Source: KBS-96 sp049585195
GTDB lineage: Bacteria; Acidobacteriota; Terriglobia; Bryobacterales; Bryobacteraceae
DNA length: 64,000 bases
Direction: 5' to 3'
Assembly: GCA_049585195.1 (NCBI GenBank)
Contig: JBAUZG010000199.1
Coordinates: forward strand, 26,984-90,983
Each line of letters starts with the position of its first letter. Within the stretch, counting starts at the first letter, position 1. The notes beneath the pieces are model-generated. The model searched no databases and was not told the origin of the DNA. It saw only the letters and a list, made by a program, of their open reading frames with translations. A program made the position numbers and the translations under genes. Positions 27,546 to 36,614 of this stretch are shown here, one piece after another.

Positions 27546-28166
27546 ATGATGAACGTCATGGCCGAGCCTCTGGAAGCCTACGCGCGGCAAAGTGTGGACC
27601 TTGGGGACTTCGGCAGCTGGATGGCGAGCGAGCAGAAGCGAATTTTTCTGCTCTGTAAGCGGCTTCTCCAAGATACGGACGAGGCTGACTCCGCCACGCA
27701 GGATGTTTTCCTGAAGGCGTTCAAGGCTTTGAAGAACTTGAATGTTCAGGAGTTAGACCATCCCGAGAGATGGGTGACGCGGATTGCGGTAAATACGTGC
27801 CTCGACCGGCTGCGATCGAACGCATGGAAGATTTGGCGAAAACGGCCTGCGCCCGAGGATGAAAGCCTGATACTCTCGATGACGGCTAGGCGCGAGCCGG
27901 ACGCGGAGGCGCAAGCATTCGCGAAGGAAATCCAACAAAGATTGGAAAAGGCTCTGGTCAAATTATCGGAACGGCAACGCGCGGTGTTCACGCTGCGCCA
28001 TTACGATGCGTATAGCTTAGATGAGATTGCTGAAATTCTGAAGCTCGATACCGGAACGGTGAAAGCACACTTGTTCCGCGCATTGGGGAAATTGCGCGAA
28101 GAGCTCAGAGACGTGTATGGGTCGCGCCAGACTGCTGGCGCGCCTAGAAACATTGAGGGAGTGTAG
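27546..28166 (+). CDS. ECF-type RNA polymerase sigma factor
   Basis: 206 aa from the ATG at 27546; the frame stays open to 27468 but those residues do not look conserved. Region 2 is visible in FLLCKRLLQDTDEADSATQDVFLKAFKAL followed by HPERWVTRIAVNTCLDRLR. Region 4 is RQRAVFTLRHYDAYSLDEIAEIL ... TVKAHLFRALGKLREEL, a complete sigma-70 region 4 HTH. The anti-sigma-like gene starts 2 bp after the stop and the Spy-like gene overlaps that one, so this is a three-gene envelope-stress unit. Autoregulation is usual for such operons; I cannot identify its own promoter. Confidence 0.93.
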   Translation: MMNVMAEPLEAYARQSVDLGDFGSWMASEQKRIFLLCKRLLQDTDEADSATQDVFLKAFKALKNLNVQELDHPERWVTRIAVNTCLDRLRSNAWKIWRKRPAPEDESLILSMTARREPDAEAQAFAKEIQQRLEKALVKLSERQRAVFTLRHYDAYSLDEIAEILKLDTGTVKAHLFRALGKLREELRDVYGSRQTAGAPRNIEGV

Positions 28167-28168
28167 TT

Positions 28169-28603
28169 ATGACGGCGAGACATTGGACCGAAGATGAGCT
28201 AGTCGCTCATCTTTACGGCGTCGGGCCCGCGGACGGCCACATTGAAGAGTGCGGCGAGTGCTCGAGCCGCCTTCAGAGTATGCAAGACGCCCGCGCGTTG
28301 AGCGAAGCGGCGGCTGCCAGCTCCATTCAGCCAAGCTTTGAGTTCCTGGCAGCACAACGGCGGAGGATTTATCAGCGGCTCTCGAAGCCTGCCCAGTTTG
28401 GGTTTGTGCGGCGGTTCGCCCCGGCGGTAGCTGCGTCGCTCGCCATCGCGGGGGGACTTCTATTCTTCGAGCAGCAGCATAGCGACGTCTCGCGTCCGAT
28501 GGTAAAGCCGGCCGACACGGAGCTTGTAGAAGACGTCGGAAGGACGGCTATGAATCCGGAGCCGGCGCCCTTAGCTCCACTTCAGGCGCTGTTTGAAGAA
28601 TGA
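28169..28603 (+). CDS. Anti-sigma factor with zinc-finger-like N-terminus and one membrane helix
   Basis: 144 aa. The N-terminal domain has the ZAS-type motif His24-x3-Cys28-x2-Cys31 (HIEECGEC), which in anti-sigma factors binds zinc and clamps the sigma factor. One transmembrane helix follows at about residues 81-100 (FAPAVAASLAIAGGLLFF), leaving a short periplasmic tail. Gene order directly after the ECF sigma factor supports the role. The stop overlaps the ATG of the next gene by four bases (ATGA), implying translational coupling. Confidence 0.85.
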   Translation: MTARHWTEDELVAHLYGVGPADGHIEECGECSSRLQSMQDARALSEAAAASSIQPSFEFLAAQRRRIYQRLSKPAQFGFVRRFAPAVAASLAIAGGLLFFEQQHSDVSRPMVKPADTELVEDVGRTAMNPEPAPLAPLQALFEE

Positions 28604-29031
28604 GGCAGCTCTTACAGACTACTGTGTTGTGCGCGGCCGTAATGTTGCCGCTGACCGCGCAGAATCGGGCTAATTTTGCGTGGTGGAATACGCCGGTCGT
28701 CAACGACCTCAATCTTTCAGACGCCCAGCGCAAGCAGATCCGCGAAACCGTGTCCTCCTATCGGAGCAGGCTTATCGATGCTCGCGCCGCTGTTCAGAAA
28801 GCTCAGGGTGAGCTGCAGGACGTTCTAAACAGCGATCACATCGAAAACGCCCAAGTGGACGCGGTTGCGGACAAGTTGGCGAAGGCGCAGGCGGAAAGCG
28901 TTCGCGTATTTACTGAAATGAGCCTGCACGTTCGCGCCGTACTCACCCTCGATCAGTGGCGCGAGCTGGTGAAACGGTGGGGCTCGCTCGAAAAGGGCGC
29001 GCGGCCCACCGATACTCAGGTCCAACCGTAG
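28600..29031 (+). CDS. Periplasmic Spy/CpxP-like protein
   Basis: 143 aa. Signal peptide MRQLLQTTVLCAAVMLPLTA, then an all-helical mature protein with two LTxxQ-like motifs (LNLSDAQRKQI and LTLDQWREL) spaced about 75 residues apart, as in CpxP/Spy/ZraP proteins. These act as periplasmic chaperones or metal-stress sensors. Its place at the end of the sigma / anti-sigma operon fits an extracytoplasmic-stress sensor or effector. No metal-binding histidine cluster is visible at the termini, so a metal role is not indicated. Confidence 0.82.
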   Translation: MRQLLQTTVLCAAVMLPLTAQNRANFAWWNTPVVNDLNLSDAQRKQIRETVSSYRSRLIDARAAVQKAQGELQDVLNSDHIENAQVDAVADKLAKAQAESVRVFTEMSLHVRAVLTLDQWRELVKRWGSLEKGARPTDTQVQP

Positions 29032-29053
29032 CCGTAGCGAAAGTTCGTCGCAA

Positions 29054-29126
29054 CCACTCCCTGGCGGTCGTGGCTCGGAAACGAGGCTCGTTGGATTCAA
29101 ATGTTTGGCCGAGCCGCGCACGCGAG
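29054..29126. repeat. REP-like dispersed repeat, copy 2
   Basis: ACCACTCCCTGGCGGTCGTG continued by GCTCGGAAACGAGGC, then a spacer and CCGAGCCGCGCACGCG, which can pair with the CTCGG part. It lies between the convergent Spy-like gene and the minus-strand secreted protein, a typical REP location. Confidence 0.65.
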
Positions 29127-29157
29127 TAAGCGGGCCGTGACCAACTCCCGCCAACTT

Positions 29158-29601
29158 TCACTTGTGTGAATTGACGGCTACCATCACGTGCTGCGGCCCA
29201 TTGGGCGTGTTGTCGGCTTCAATCTCGTTCGGATTCAGAGCCCTGAATGAATAGACCTGGCCAATCGCGCCGCAGTGGAACTCTTTTACAGCGTACGAGC
29301 CGCCAACCTTTTCCAGCCGAAGATAGTTGACGTTCGCCTTGTTAACAAACGAGTAGGCGCCAAGAAGCTTGATTTGAGAGCCTTCCGGACCTTTAAGCCG
29401 TAGGACTTGCTGACCGTCGATCAAATGCTGTATCTGGAGCGTATAGTGTCCCGGCGGCAAGGTTAGTTGGGCAAGGTGAGTTTTCACGGGAAGGTCGAAC
29501 TCCCCCTTCACTTCTGTGGTTTGTGCGGTTGCCCTTAGCGGTAAGAGAGCTGCCCCGGCGGCCAGGGCGAATGTCAGTGCGTAACGAGTAATGGAAGTCA
29601 A
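29158..29601 (-). CDS. Small secreted hypothetical protein
   Basis: 147 aa. Signal peptide with core YALTFALAAGAALLPLRATA (cleavage near residue 27). The mature part is a single beta-rich domain: FDLPVKTHLAQLTLPPGHYTL ... LLGAYSF ... YLRLEKVGGSYAVKEF (fragments). The phrase LPPGHYTLQI is frequent in small exported acidobacterial proteins of unknown role. One cysteine. Divergent from the winged-helix TPR gene 104 bp away; convergent with the sigma operon. Confidence 0.72.
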   Translation of the reverse strand: MTSITRYALTFALAAGAALLPLRATAQTTEVKGEFDLPVKTHLAQLTLPPGHYTLQIQHLIDGQQVLRLKGPEGSQIKLLGAYSFVNKANVNYLRLEKVGGSYAVKEFHCGAIGQVYSFRALNPNEIEADNTPNGPQHVMVAVNSHK

Positions 29602-29705
29602 GTGAGTTCTCCTCGAACAGATTTGCGAACCATCCGTGTGGGAAGTTCGTCATTCAATTCATAACCGCAAAGTGGCCGGTTGTTTGCTCAAGAAGAACTC
29701 AGGAA

Positions 29706-31070
29706 ATGCTCAACTTGCAAGCAGCTCAATCGTCTGGACTTCCGACCAAGCTCCGCTTCGGCGCATTCGAAGTCGACCTCGAAGAAAGGGAGCTGCGTAA
29801 GAGCGGGCTGCGTATTCGGCTTCAGGAAAAGCCATTCCAGATTCTCGAGCTGCTTCTGCGGGCTGACGGCCGCCTGGTGACCAGAAAAGAGCTGGCCGCC
29901 GTTCTGTGGCCGACTCTGCACGTCAGCTACGATCAGGGGCTGAACACCGCCGTAAATGCTCTACGGCAAGCCCTGGGCGACTCTTCCAAGTCCTGCCGCT
30001 ACATCGAAACAAGATCCGGCCTGGGTTATCGTTTCGTGGCGCCAATCGAGAAGATCTTTAGTCCGATCCCAAATGCGGACGCAGCCGGTCCCAGGAACGG
30101 GCAGACCGCCAATGAGGCTCACCGCGATTACCTCAAAGGCCGGCACTTTTTGGAACGCATGACCGAGGCGGGCATTCGAAAAGGTATCGCTTACTTCGAA
30201 TCGGCCGTCAGCCAGGAGCCGGGTCACTCCTTGGCGCTTTCGGGCCTCGCCGATGCATTCGGCGCGCTAGCGATCCTGAATGTTTTGCCACCGCGGGATG
30301 CCCGGCTCAAGGTGGAACCACTGGCCTCTGCAGCTGTAGAAAAGAATCCCGGCGCTGCCGAAACGCATGTTTCCGTCGCGCTGTTGCGGCGCACGTTCGA
30401 TTGGGATTGGGAAGGTTCGATGTCCGCGCTGGCCCGCGCTTCGGAATTGAATGGGCGTTGCGCCTCAGTTCATCGCGAGCGGGCCCTTGAGTTATGTGCA
30501 GCCGGATCTTCGGAAGGGGCTTTACGCTCCGCCGCGAAAGCGCTCGAACTCGAGCCTCTGTCTCTTGCAAACAACACCGCTTATGCATGGGTGCTTTACC
30601 TTTCCGGCCGCTACGCTGAGGCGCAAGAACAATGCTGGAAGACACTGGCTCTCGATGCCGCGCTTCCGTCGGCTCAATATACGCTCGGTCTCGCCTACGA
30701 GCAGCTCGGGCTCATTGAGGAAGCGATTACCGAGTTAGAGAACGCTCGCGAGTGTTGGGACGATAACCCGGCCGCCATCGCGGGGCTTGCACATGTTTAT
30801 GGCGTATCGGGAATGGAAGACGAGGCGCATCGGATGATCGAAGAACTGAAAGCTTCCCTAAACAGCCGGTATGTCTCGCCGTACTGGTTTGCCGTTGCAC
30901 ATGCCGGCCTGGGCCATGTCCGCTTCGCCCTCGAAGCGCTCGAACAGTCGCTCGAAGAACGCGACGTTTGGCTGATTTGGATGAGGGCCGATCCTCGTCT
31001 CAAAACACTGCATGCCGAGCGGCGATTTGACCGCATTGCCCGCGCCGTCGGCCTGGAAAAATCTAGCTGA
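29706..31070 (+). CDS. Winged-helix DNA-binding protein with TPR repeats (CadC/OmpR-type N-terminus)
   Basis: 454 aa. Residues about 15-115 form an OmpR/PhoB-type winged helix: LRFGAFEVDLEERELRKSG, LQEKPFQILELLL, GRLVTRKELAAVLWP, and the recognition/wing part NALRQALGD ... IETRSGLGYRFVA. The rest is TPR repeats (for example YAWVLYLSGRYAEAQEQC, YTLGLAYEQLGLIEEAI). Unlike many relatives there is no obvious membrane helix between the two parts, so it is probably a cytosolic one-component regulator with a TPR sensory or scaffold region. Target genes are unknown; the divergent secreted protein is a candidate. Confidence 0.9.
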   Translation: MLNLQAAQSSGLPTKLRFGAFEVDLEERELRKSGLRIRLQEKPFQILELLLRADGRLVTRKELAAVLWPTLHVSYDQGLNTAVNALRQALGDSSKSCRYIETRSGLGYRFVAPIEKIFSPIPNADAAGPRNGQTANEAHRDYLKGRHFLERMTEAGIRKGIAYFESAVSQEPGHSLALSGLADAFGALAILNVLPPRDARLKVEPLASAAVEKNPGAAETHVSVALLRRTFDWDWEGSMSALARASELNGRCASVHRERALELCAAGSSEGALRSAAKALELEPLSLANNTAYAWVLYLSGRYAEAQEQCWKTLALDAALPSAQYTLGLAYEQLGLIEEAITELENARECWDDNPAAIAGLAHVYGVSGMEDEAHRMIEELKASLNSRYVSPYWFAVAHAGLGHVRFALEALEQSLEERDVWLIWMRADPRLKTLHAERRFDRIARAVGLEKSS

Positions 31071-31081
31071 AAGCTCCGAAC

Positions 31082-32113
31082 TTACGGCGCCAGCACTACT
31101 TTCATCAGGTTGGGCTCCCTCCGGTATAGCCTGTCGAACCACTTCGGTCCTTCTTCTAGCGGCGCAACCGCGCTGATGAGCGGCTCGACGCGAATGGCTC
31201 CTCGAGCCAGGAAGTCTATGCACGCTGGGTACTCGCCAGATGAAGCACACGAGCCTTGTAAGCGGATCTGGCGCGTAACGACCGATTGCAGCGGAAGCTC
31301 AATCTTGGGCGTGATATTACCGATGAGCGTGACCGTCCCGCCTTTCCGTACGCTCTCGACTGAGCTCACTATGGTTGCTGTTGCGCCTACGCACTCAAAC
31401 GCGAGATCGGCGCCTAGTCTGTTTGTCAGCTCGCGAATGCGCCCGGGAACGTCGGCATTGGTCGCGACGATCGTATCGGTTGCGCCTAACTTTTTTGCGG
31501 CGCTCAGCCGCGATTCATCGACATCGACCGCGATGATGCGCCCGCAGCCAGCGAGCCGCGCTGCCTGCAGCGTCAACAGCCCGATCATGCCCACGCCCAT
31601 TACCAACGCTGTGTCGTTCAACGATACAGGCGTCAAGGAAACGGCGTGCACCGCTACCGAGATCGCTTCAATCATCGCCGCATGTTGAAACGGAAGCGCA
31701 TCCGGCAACTTGTAGCAGATGCGCCGGGGCACCGCAACGTACTCCGCGAAAGCACCCATTCTGCGGTAATCGCCGCACGAGACGCCCAGCACTTCGCGGT
31801 TGTCGCACAGGTTCATGAGTCCGCGCCGGCAAAAATGGCAATGGCCGCAGGAGATGGTGGAATCGAACGTGATGCGATCCCCGGCTTTCAAGTCGTTTAC
31901 GCCGCTGCCGGTTTCGACAACCGTACCCGCAGCCTCATGGCCCATAACAATAGGCGGTATCCGTCGTCCCGATCCGCCGTCGAATCCGTGCACGTCGCTG
32001 CCGCAAATGCCGCATGCGTTCACGCGTATCAGCACTTCGTCCGGCCCTGCCTTCGGCTCCGGCATATCCGTCATTTCGAGATGCTTGTATTCGGAAAGAA
32101 GCAGCGCTTTCAT
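31082..32113 (-). CDS. Zinc-dependent medium-chain alcohol/polyol dehydrogenase
   Basis: 343 aa from the ATG at 32113, behind GGAAG; the frame upstream of it overlaps the VWA gene and is discarded. Motifs in order: catalytic zinc Cys in NACGICGSDVHG, GHEAAG with the second zinc ligand, and four structural-zinc cysteines in CGHCHFCRRGLMNLC. The Rossmann stretch VMGVGMIGLLTLQAARLAG is followed by IIAVDVDESR, whose aspartate favours NAD over NADP. The family includes sorbitol, threonine and galactitol-phosphate dehydrogenases. It lies 34 bp downstream of the VWA gene on the same strand and may be the last gene of that operon. Confidence 0.92.
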   Translation of the reverse strand: MKALLLSEYKHLEMTDMPEPKAGPDEVLIRVNACGICGSDVHGFDGGSGRRIPPIVMGHEAAGTVVETGSGVNDLKAGDRITFDSTISCGHCHFCRRGLMNLCDNREVLGVSCGDYRRMGAFAEYVAVPRRICYKLPDALPFQHAAMIEAISVAVHAVSLTPVSLNDTALVMGVGMIGLLTLQAARLAGCGRIIAVDVDESRLSAAKKLGATDTIVATNADVPGRIRELTNRLGADLAFECVGATATIVSSVESVRKGGTVTLIGNITPKIELPLQSVVTRQIRLQGSCASSGEYPACIDFLARGAIRVEPLISAVAPLEEGPKWFDRLYRREPNLMKVVLAP

Positions 32114-32147
32114 CGTGCTTCCATGATACGTTCCAGGGCGAGGTGGC

Positions 32148-34313
32148 TTAGGGATCGAGCGTAAAGGTGACAGACTCATCCGCAATCTCGTTGCCCTGCC
32201 TGGCGATGAAGCGGACCTGATAATTTCCAGGCGCGAGTTGTCCGAGCGGTGCGGTTGCCATATATTGGATTCTGCCTTGCGCGTCCGGATTCCCCAAAGG
32301 CGGCGAACCGCTGCCAAGCAGTTGGCCGTCTTTGCTGAATTCCATCTGGAGCGTCGGCTTACCGGGGTTGGTCTTGCTGGGGTAAATGACCACATAGAAC
32401 GGTAGGGCTTTAGCGTCCGCTTTTTTGACAATTGGATTGATCATCGGCGAGACTACCTGATTCGAGACGAGCAGCGGATCGTCGTCCGTGGTTGAGCCTT
32501 TCAGTTTCAGATCGCGAATCACTGCTACGCTGCTGATTCCGAGAGAGGAATTTACAGCCGGCATAAAGAATACGGATTTCCTTGCACTGATGCGATTCCC
32601 ATCGCTATCGAGGACCGCCGACTCGAGCGTGTAGCGTCCTGGCGGCAGATCGAAAGACCGGGTGTCGATGAAATGACTCGAAGCCTTGATCGCATCGACT
32701 TTGCCCGGATCCATTTTTAAAGGGATCTCGTTGCGGATTTTCTTGACTACCTGGCCCCGGCTATCCTTAACCAGCGCTACGTAGGCAAATTGACCTTCGA
32801 ATTGTTTCGTGGCCTTGTCCTGCTGCAAGGTCAGATTTCCAATCGGGATGTCCACCACCAGGACGCACACCGAGGAACCGTGAGTTCCTTCGAAATGCAT
32901 CGCCGAGGTCTCAAAGCCAAACGTATGCGGAAGCGGCATGGTAACGAGAGCTTTCAAAAGGGGCACTTCATAGGTGCTCAGAACTGCTTGTGCAGTCATA
33001 GAGGGCGGCAGCGCAAAATAGCCGGCGCGGGACTGCAGGCGCAGGTCGCTCCTGTCGGTACGTACGCTCACTTTCCGAAACGATCCGTCGTATTTTTGAA
33101 TCTGCGGATCGTAGGTAATCTCGTAGTAGCTCTCGAGGTCTTCCGTAAGCCTCTTCAATTTGCCGCTAAAGTCGTTCGTGTTCGCAATGAGAAACCCACC
33201 GGTCGAATCGGCTAGTTGTGCCAGTGTATTTTGCGTATTTGCCCGCCCCGACTCGATCGCCATGTCTGCCGATTGCGCGTTTGCTCTGCTGACGTTGCCC
33301 CGCTTCATGTTCTGCTCAGAAGCGCTCATAGCGTCCGTCAGTTGGCTGTCGGATTTGCCATTCTGGGTGGAAATGTCGAGGCCGCGCGCATCGAGTGCAT
33401 AAAAGCTCACGTTCGATCGGTTTGCAATGCTGATTACCGACTTGAATGGCTCTTCCATTCCTTGCGGAATCTGGAAACCCGGCGAAAAGTAGAGGATCGT
33501 CTTGCGGCCGGGAAGCGTGTACTGTTCTTTCACTACCTGAAGCAACGCGACAATTTTCGCTCTTCCCTGGTCTGTCGCCTCGTCCTGCTGTTTGCTCTGG
33601 AGCATGTTCAGCATCATTTGCGCCATGGCGATGTTTGCGGCTCCTGGCCCGTTGGCGGCGCCCGCCGGCCCGCTTTGCCCGCTGCCGCCAGGGGACATGG
33701 AAGCAACCTGATCTCCCAGGCCTTGGCCTGCTTGATTCGGCCCTAGTAGTTGCTGCAATTGCTCTTCGATGCGGGCTGTGTCGGATGCGAAAGTAGTAAC
33801 GCCCGCGGTAGCGTGCTCGATTGCTTTTTTCAGCAAGTCGCGATCGTTCGTGAACGGCTGAATCGCCTCGAGCTTAAAATCAATCGCCATTACAGAGATG
33901 AAAACGTTAGGCTGCAGCGCATCCTTCAGCAGGCTCAGTCCCGCGTCGCGCGAAAGTTTTCGGCCGTTCGGGTCCAGTCCGTCGAAAATCAACGTGAGGA
34001 GCCGGATCTGCCGCATTGGATCGAGCTGCGTTGTAGCGCCGGACGCATTGACGGCTTCGGTGCCCTCGATAAACCGGAACGATCGAATGGGACGCTTCTC
34101 GCCATTGTCGATTACTGCGAAGTCGTCCTGTTTCAGATCTTTCACGGGCCGGTTCTTCTTGTCGCGAACCACTACGTCCATGACCACTTCTTCGCCGCCT
34201 GCTCGGAAGGTCGGCTGCTGTCCGTCGGACGCTTGCCCGGACGGCCGCGTTTGCGCCGGAATACCTGTTGCGAACGTCGCGAAACAAAACCACGTTCTCA
34301 GGAATCTCTTCAT
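32148..34313 (-). CDS. Secreted VWFA-related protein (acidobacterial type)
   Basis: 721 aa with signal peptide (RTWFCFATFATGIPA). After EEVVMDVVVRDKKNRPVKDLKQDDFAVIDNG, the characteristic opening of the acidobacterial VWFA-related domain, comes a von Willebrand A-like fold (LLTLIFDGLDPNGR, then KTILYFSPGFQIPQG and VSFYALDARGLD). The metal-ion site DxSxS is not conserved (FDGLD), so metal-dependent adhesion is uncertain. A Gly/Pro/Ala-rich insert near 205-225 is probably flexible. The C-terminal half holds beta-sandwich segments. Paralogues are numerous in Acidobacteriota, role unknown. It follows the heptaheme cytochrome gene by 22 bp. Confidence 0.88.
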   Translation of the reverse strand: MKRFLRTWFCFATFATGIPAQTRPSGQASDGQQPTFRAGGEEVVMDVVVRDKKNRPVKDLKQDDFAVIDNGEKRPIRSFRFIEGTEAVNASGATTQLDPMRQIRLLTLIFDGLDPNGRKLSRDAGLSLLKDALQPNVFISVMAIDFKLEAIQPFTNDRDLLKKAIEHATAGVTTFASDTARIEEQLQQLLGPNQAGQGLGDQVASMSPGGSGQSGPAGAANGPGAANIAMAQMMLNMLQSKQQDEATDQGRAKIVALLQVVKEQYTLPGRKTILYFSPGFQIPQGMEEPFKSVISIANRSNVSFYALDARGLDISTQNGKSDSQLTDAMSASEQNMKRGNVSRANAQSADMAIESGRANTQNTLAQLADSTGGFLIANTNDFSGKLKRLTEDLESYYEITYDPQIQKYDGSFRKVSVRTDRSDLRLQSRAGYFALPPSMTAQAVLSTYEVPLLKALVTMPLPHTFGFETSAMHFEGTHGSSVCVLVVDIPIGNLTLQQDKATKQFEGQFAYVALVKDSRGQVVKKIRNEIPLKMDPGKVDAIKASSHFIDTRSFDLPPGRYTLESAVLDSDGNRISARKSVFFMPAVNSSLGISSVAVIRDLKLKGSTTDDDPLLVSNQVVSPMINPIVKKADAKALPFYVVIYPSKTNPGKPTLQMEFSKDGQLLGSGSPPLGNPDAQGRIQYMATAPLGQLAPGNYQVRFIARQGNEIADESVTFTLDP

Positions 34314-34335
34314 ACTTCCGCAAACCTCCGCTCCG

Positions 34336-35412
34336 TTAATCCGGGTATGCGCCGTTTACACTGGCAATCCGGATGTCGTGATCCGTAAACTTGTGATGCC
34401 CGCCCGGCAGCTCGATCTTAATCATATGGCAGGATACGCAAGCCTTGGTAGCCACTTTGCAGGCCTTGGCTTCGGGCTTTCCGCCGCCATGACAAGCCTG
34501 GCACTTTGCATCATAGTCCAAGTCGTTGTGGTCTACTTCCCGGTGAGGGTCGTGGCAGGCGAGACAGCTGATCCGCTTGTCGTCGGCATCGTAACACTTG
34601 CTGTTGGTCAGCCGGTAAGGCTGAAAGCGCACGTTCGCCGTACCGTGCGGCCCATTCATCGCAATTTCTTGCCACGTGCGGTGGCATTGGCCGCAGAAAT
34701 TTGAGATCTCCTCTGTGTTCAGCGAGGAAAGCTTCTTCATCGCGAACATCGCCGAGTCGCCCGTCTTAAGGCCTTTCAAGTGGTTCTCTGTGGGCCCGTG
34801 GCAGCGCTCGCACTGCACGCCGGGAATCATGGTCTCGAGGGTCACTTGCCCGTTCGAAGCGCCATTCGTCGAGTGGCAGCCGAAACACAGCGCCGCTTCG
34901 CGCGGCCCCATGTAACGCCCCGCGGCTTCCAATATGTTGGTTGGATGGAGCTTCTGCGCGCCCATCGTCATGTCGAGTGAATCGGGCACACGGTAGTAAC
35001 TGACGCGGCTTTCATACATCACTCCATCCTTCTCGAAGACGTAGGTCTGCCCAGCTGACCCGAGGCCGAACGCCCATCCGAGAGCCATGCTAAACGTCTG
35101 AACTCCGTCGGTGACCGTATACATGCTTCGGTCCCCGCGCCGCTCGATCCGGTACGAGTACGGCCCCAGCTGCGCGGTTAGAACAGGATGTTTTCGCAGG
35201 ATGTCGCACTCGGCGATGGTTTCCATCGCGTGCGCCATCGACGTTGAGGGCTGCGTCCCCGCCTGAGCCGGATGGCAGGTCGCGCAGTTCCTTACGCCGC
35301 GAAACCGGTCTCTTACGCTTCCCTCTCCTTTTGACGGTTGATCTTGCGCCAGGGCGTGATGCGTCAGCACGGCGAAAAAGCCGCAGACACACATCGCTGC
35401 CCTCGAGTTCAT
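34336..35412 (-). CDS. Secreted heptaheme c-type cytochrome
   Basis: 358 aa. Seven CxxCH haem-binding motifs are present: CATCH (43-47), CFGCH, CERCH, CGQCH, CLACH, CQACH and CVSCH. The uneven spacing, with CERCHG followed by a long gap, resembles the cytochrome c554 / decahaem-like group that carries electrons in the periplasm. A signal peptide (FFAVLTHHALAQ) directs export. The ATG overlaps the stop of the upstream TPR gene (ATGA), so they are co-translated. Substrate or partner is unknown; related proteins sit in oxidoreductase or outer-membrane electron-transfer complexes together with TPR proteins, as here. Confidence 0.92.
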   Translation of the reverse strand: MNSRAAMCVCGFFAVLTHHALAQDQPSKGEGSVRDRFRGVRNCATCHPAQAGTQPSTSMAHAMETIAECDILRKHPVLTAQLGPYSYRIERRGDRSMYTVTDGVQTFSMALGWAFGLGSAGQTYVFEKDGVMYESRVSYYRVPDSLDMTMGAQKLHPTNILEAAGRYMGPREAALCFGCHSTNGASNGQVTLETMIPGVQCERCHGPTENHLKGLKTGDSAMFAMKKLSSLNTEEISNFCGQCHRTWQEIAMNGPHGTANVRFQPYRLTNSKCYDADDKRISCLACHDPHREVDHNDLDYDAKCQACHGGGKPEAKACKVATKACVSCHMIKIELPGGHHKFTDHDIRIASVNGAYPD

Positions 35413-36614
35413 TTTTGTTGTGGGCCGCTGCCGCGCAATTCAGCATTGGCACTGTCGTCATACGTCTTCCGCAGCTTCAGGAATTCCTGCCGCTCCCGCG
35501 CGGCATCGTCCTTCCGTCCTGCCTTGGTATAGGCGGTCGCCAGAAAAATGCGCACCTGAGGGCTGCCAGGCTCTAATCGCTCGGCCGTTTCCAGCTCTTT
35601 AATTCCCTGCTGAAGATTGATGTTGCCTTCCATCAGAATACGGCCCAAAACCGCGTGCGCTGCGAAGGAGTCGCGGGAAGCCTGCACGGCTTTTTCGGCA
35701 TATGGCAATCCGGTCTGATAATCCTGCCGGTGAGCGTATTCTCCCGCGATTGTGACCAGCGCCGGAACGTGGTTAGGCGTCACTTCCAGTTCCTTCTTCA
35801 ACTGTTCGAGGCCTTGATCGGCATCGCTATAAAGCAGAAACGCGCCGTATAGATAATGGATGTTCGATTCGCGCGGATACTTTTCGATCAGCCTTTTGAA
35901 TCCCTCAGAAGCTTCGGTCATGCGCAGCGCCGTGGCATCGAACATCACGCGGCCAATGTCCATTACAAGCTCACGATCGGTGGGGGGAACTTCGGCGGGG
36001 AGCAGCGGCTTGCGAAGCGCGGCGATCCCCATCGCTTCTACGTAATCCGGGTGGTCCTTGCCATGCTGCGAGAATTCCGTCAACAGCTTCATGGCTTGTT
36101 CATAACGCTCGTACCTGGTGAGCAGCAGCGCCAAGTGATAGGTGGTTACGTCGGAAATCTGTTCGCTCTGCCCGAGGCCAAGATCGTTGCCGCGTTGTAA
36201 ATGCCGCACTGCTTCGGGATACTGCTTTGTCTCGAATTCACAGAGCCCGAGCATCGCCCATGCGACGGCGACCTTCGGATTGGTGACCGTCAGGTGGCGA
36301 AACGCGTCCCGGCCCTCCTCATATCGGTCGAGCTGGTAATTCAGCATCCCTAAGTTCCACCAGCCCTCTTCCCAGGAAGGTTTGACGCGCAGGGCCTTCG
36401 TATACAGCTGGATCGCGTCGTCCACGCGGTTCGCGTCCTTCGCCGCCTCGGCGTCGTTGGCAAGTTTGTTGAACACAGAGCTTGTCGACGGCGGCCCGGC
36501 GGCCGGTTTCGGAGCATTCTGCGCATATGCGCCCGCTATGAACCAGGCCAAAACGGTGGCGCAGACGATCGCTTTTCGTCGTCTGCGTCTGTCTCTGAAT
36601 TTGGCGTATCTCAC
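35409..36614 (-). CDS. Exported TPR protein, second in the cytochrome operon
   Basis: 401 aa. Arg-rich N-terminus (RDRRRRRKA) then a signal helix (AIVCATVLAWFIAGAYA). At least six TPR units, for instance AIQLYTKALRVKPSWEEGWW, GRDAFRHLTVTNPKVAVAWA and GIKELETAERLEPGSPQVRI. It overlaps its neighbours by four bases on both sides (ATGA at 36611-36614 and 35409-35412), so the two TPR proteins and the cytochrome are translated together. A periplasmic scaffold for the cytochrome is a reasonable inference. Confidence 0.88.
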   Translation of the reverse strand: MRYAKFRDRRRRRKAIVCATVLAWFIAGAYAQNAPKPAAGPPSTSSVFNKLANDAEAAKDANRVDDAIQLYTKALRVKPSWEEGWWNLGMLNYQLDRYEEGRDAFRHLTVTNPKVAVAWAMLGLCEFETKQYPEAVRHLQRGNDLGLGQSEQISDVTTYHLALLLTRYERYEQAMKLLTEFSQHGKDHPDYVEAMGIAALRKPLLPAEVPPTDRELVMDIGRVMFDATALRMTEASEGFKRLIEKYPRESNIHYLYGAFLLYSDADQGLEQLKKELEVTPNHVPALVTIAGEYAHRQDYQTGLPYAEKAVQASRDSFAAHAVLGRILMEGNINLQQGIKELETAERLEPGSPQVRIFLATAYTKAGRKDDAARERQEFLKLRKTYDDSANAELRGSGPQQK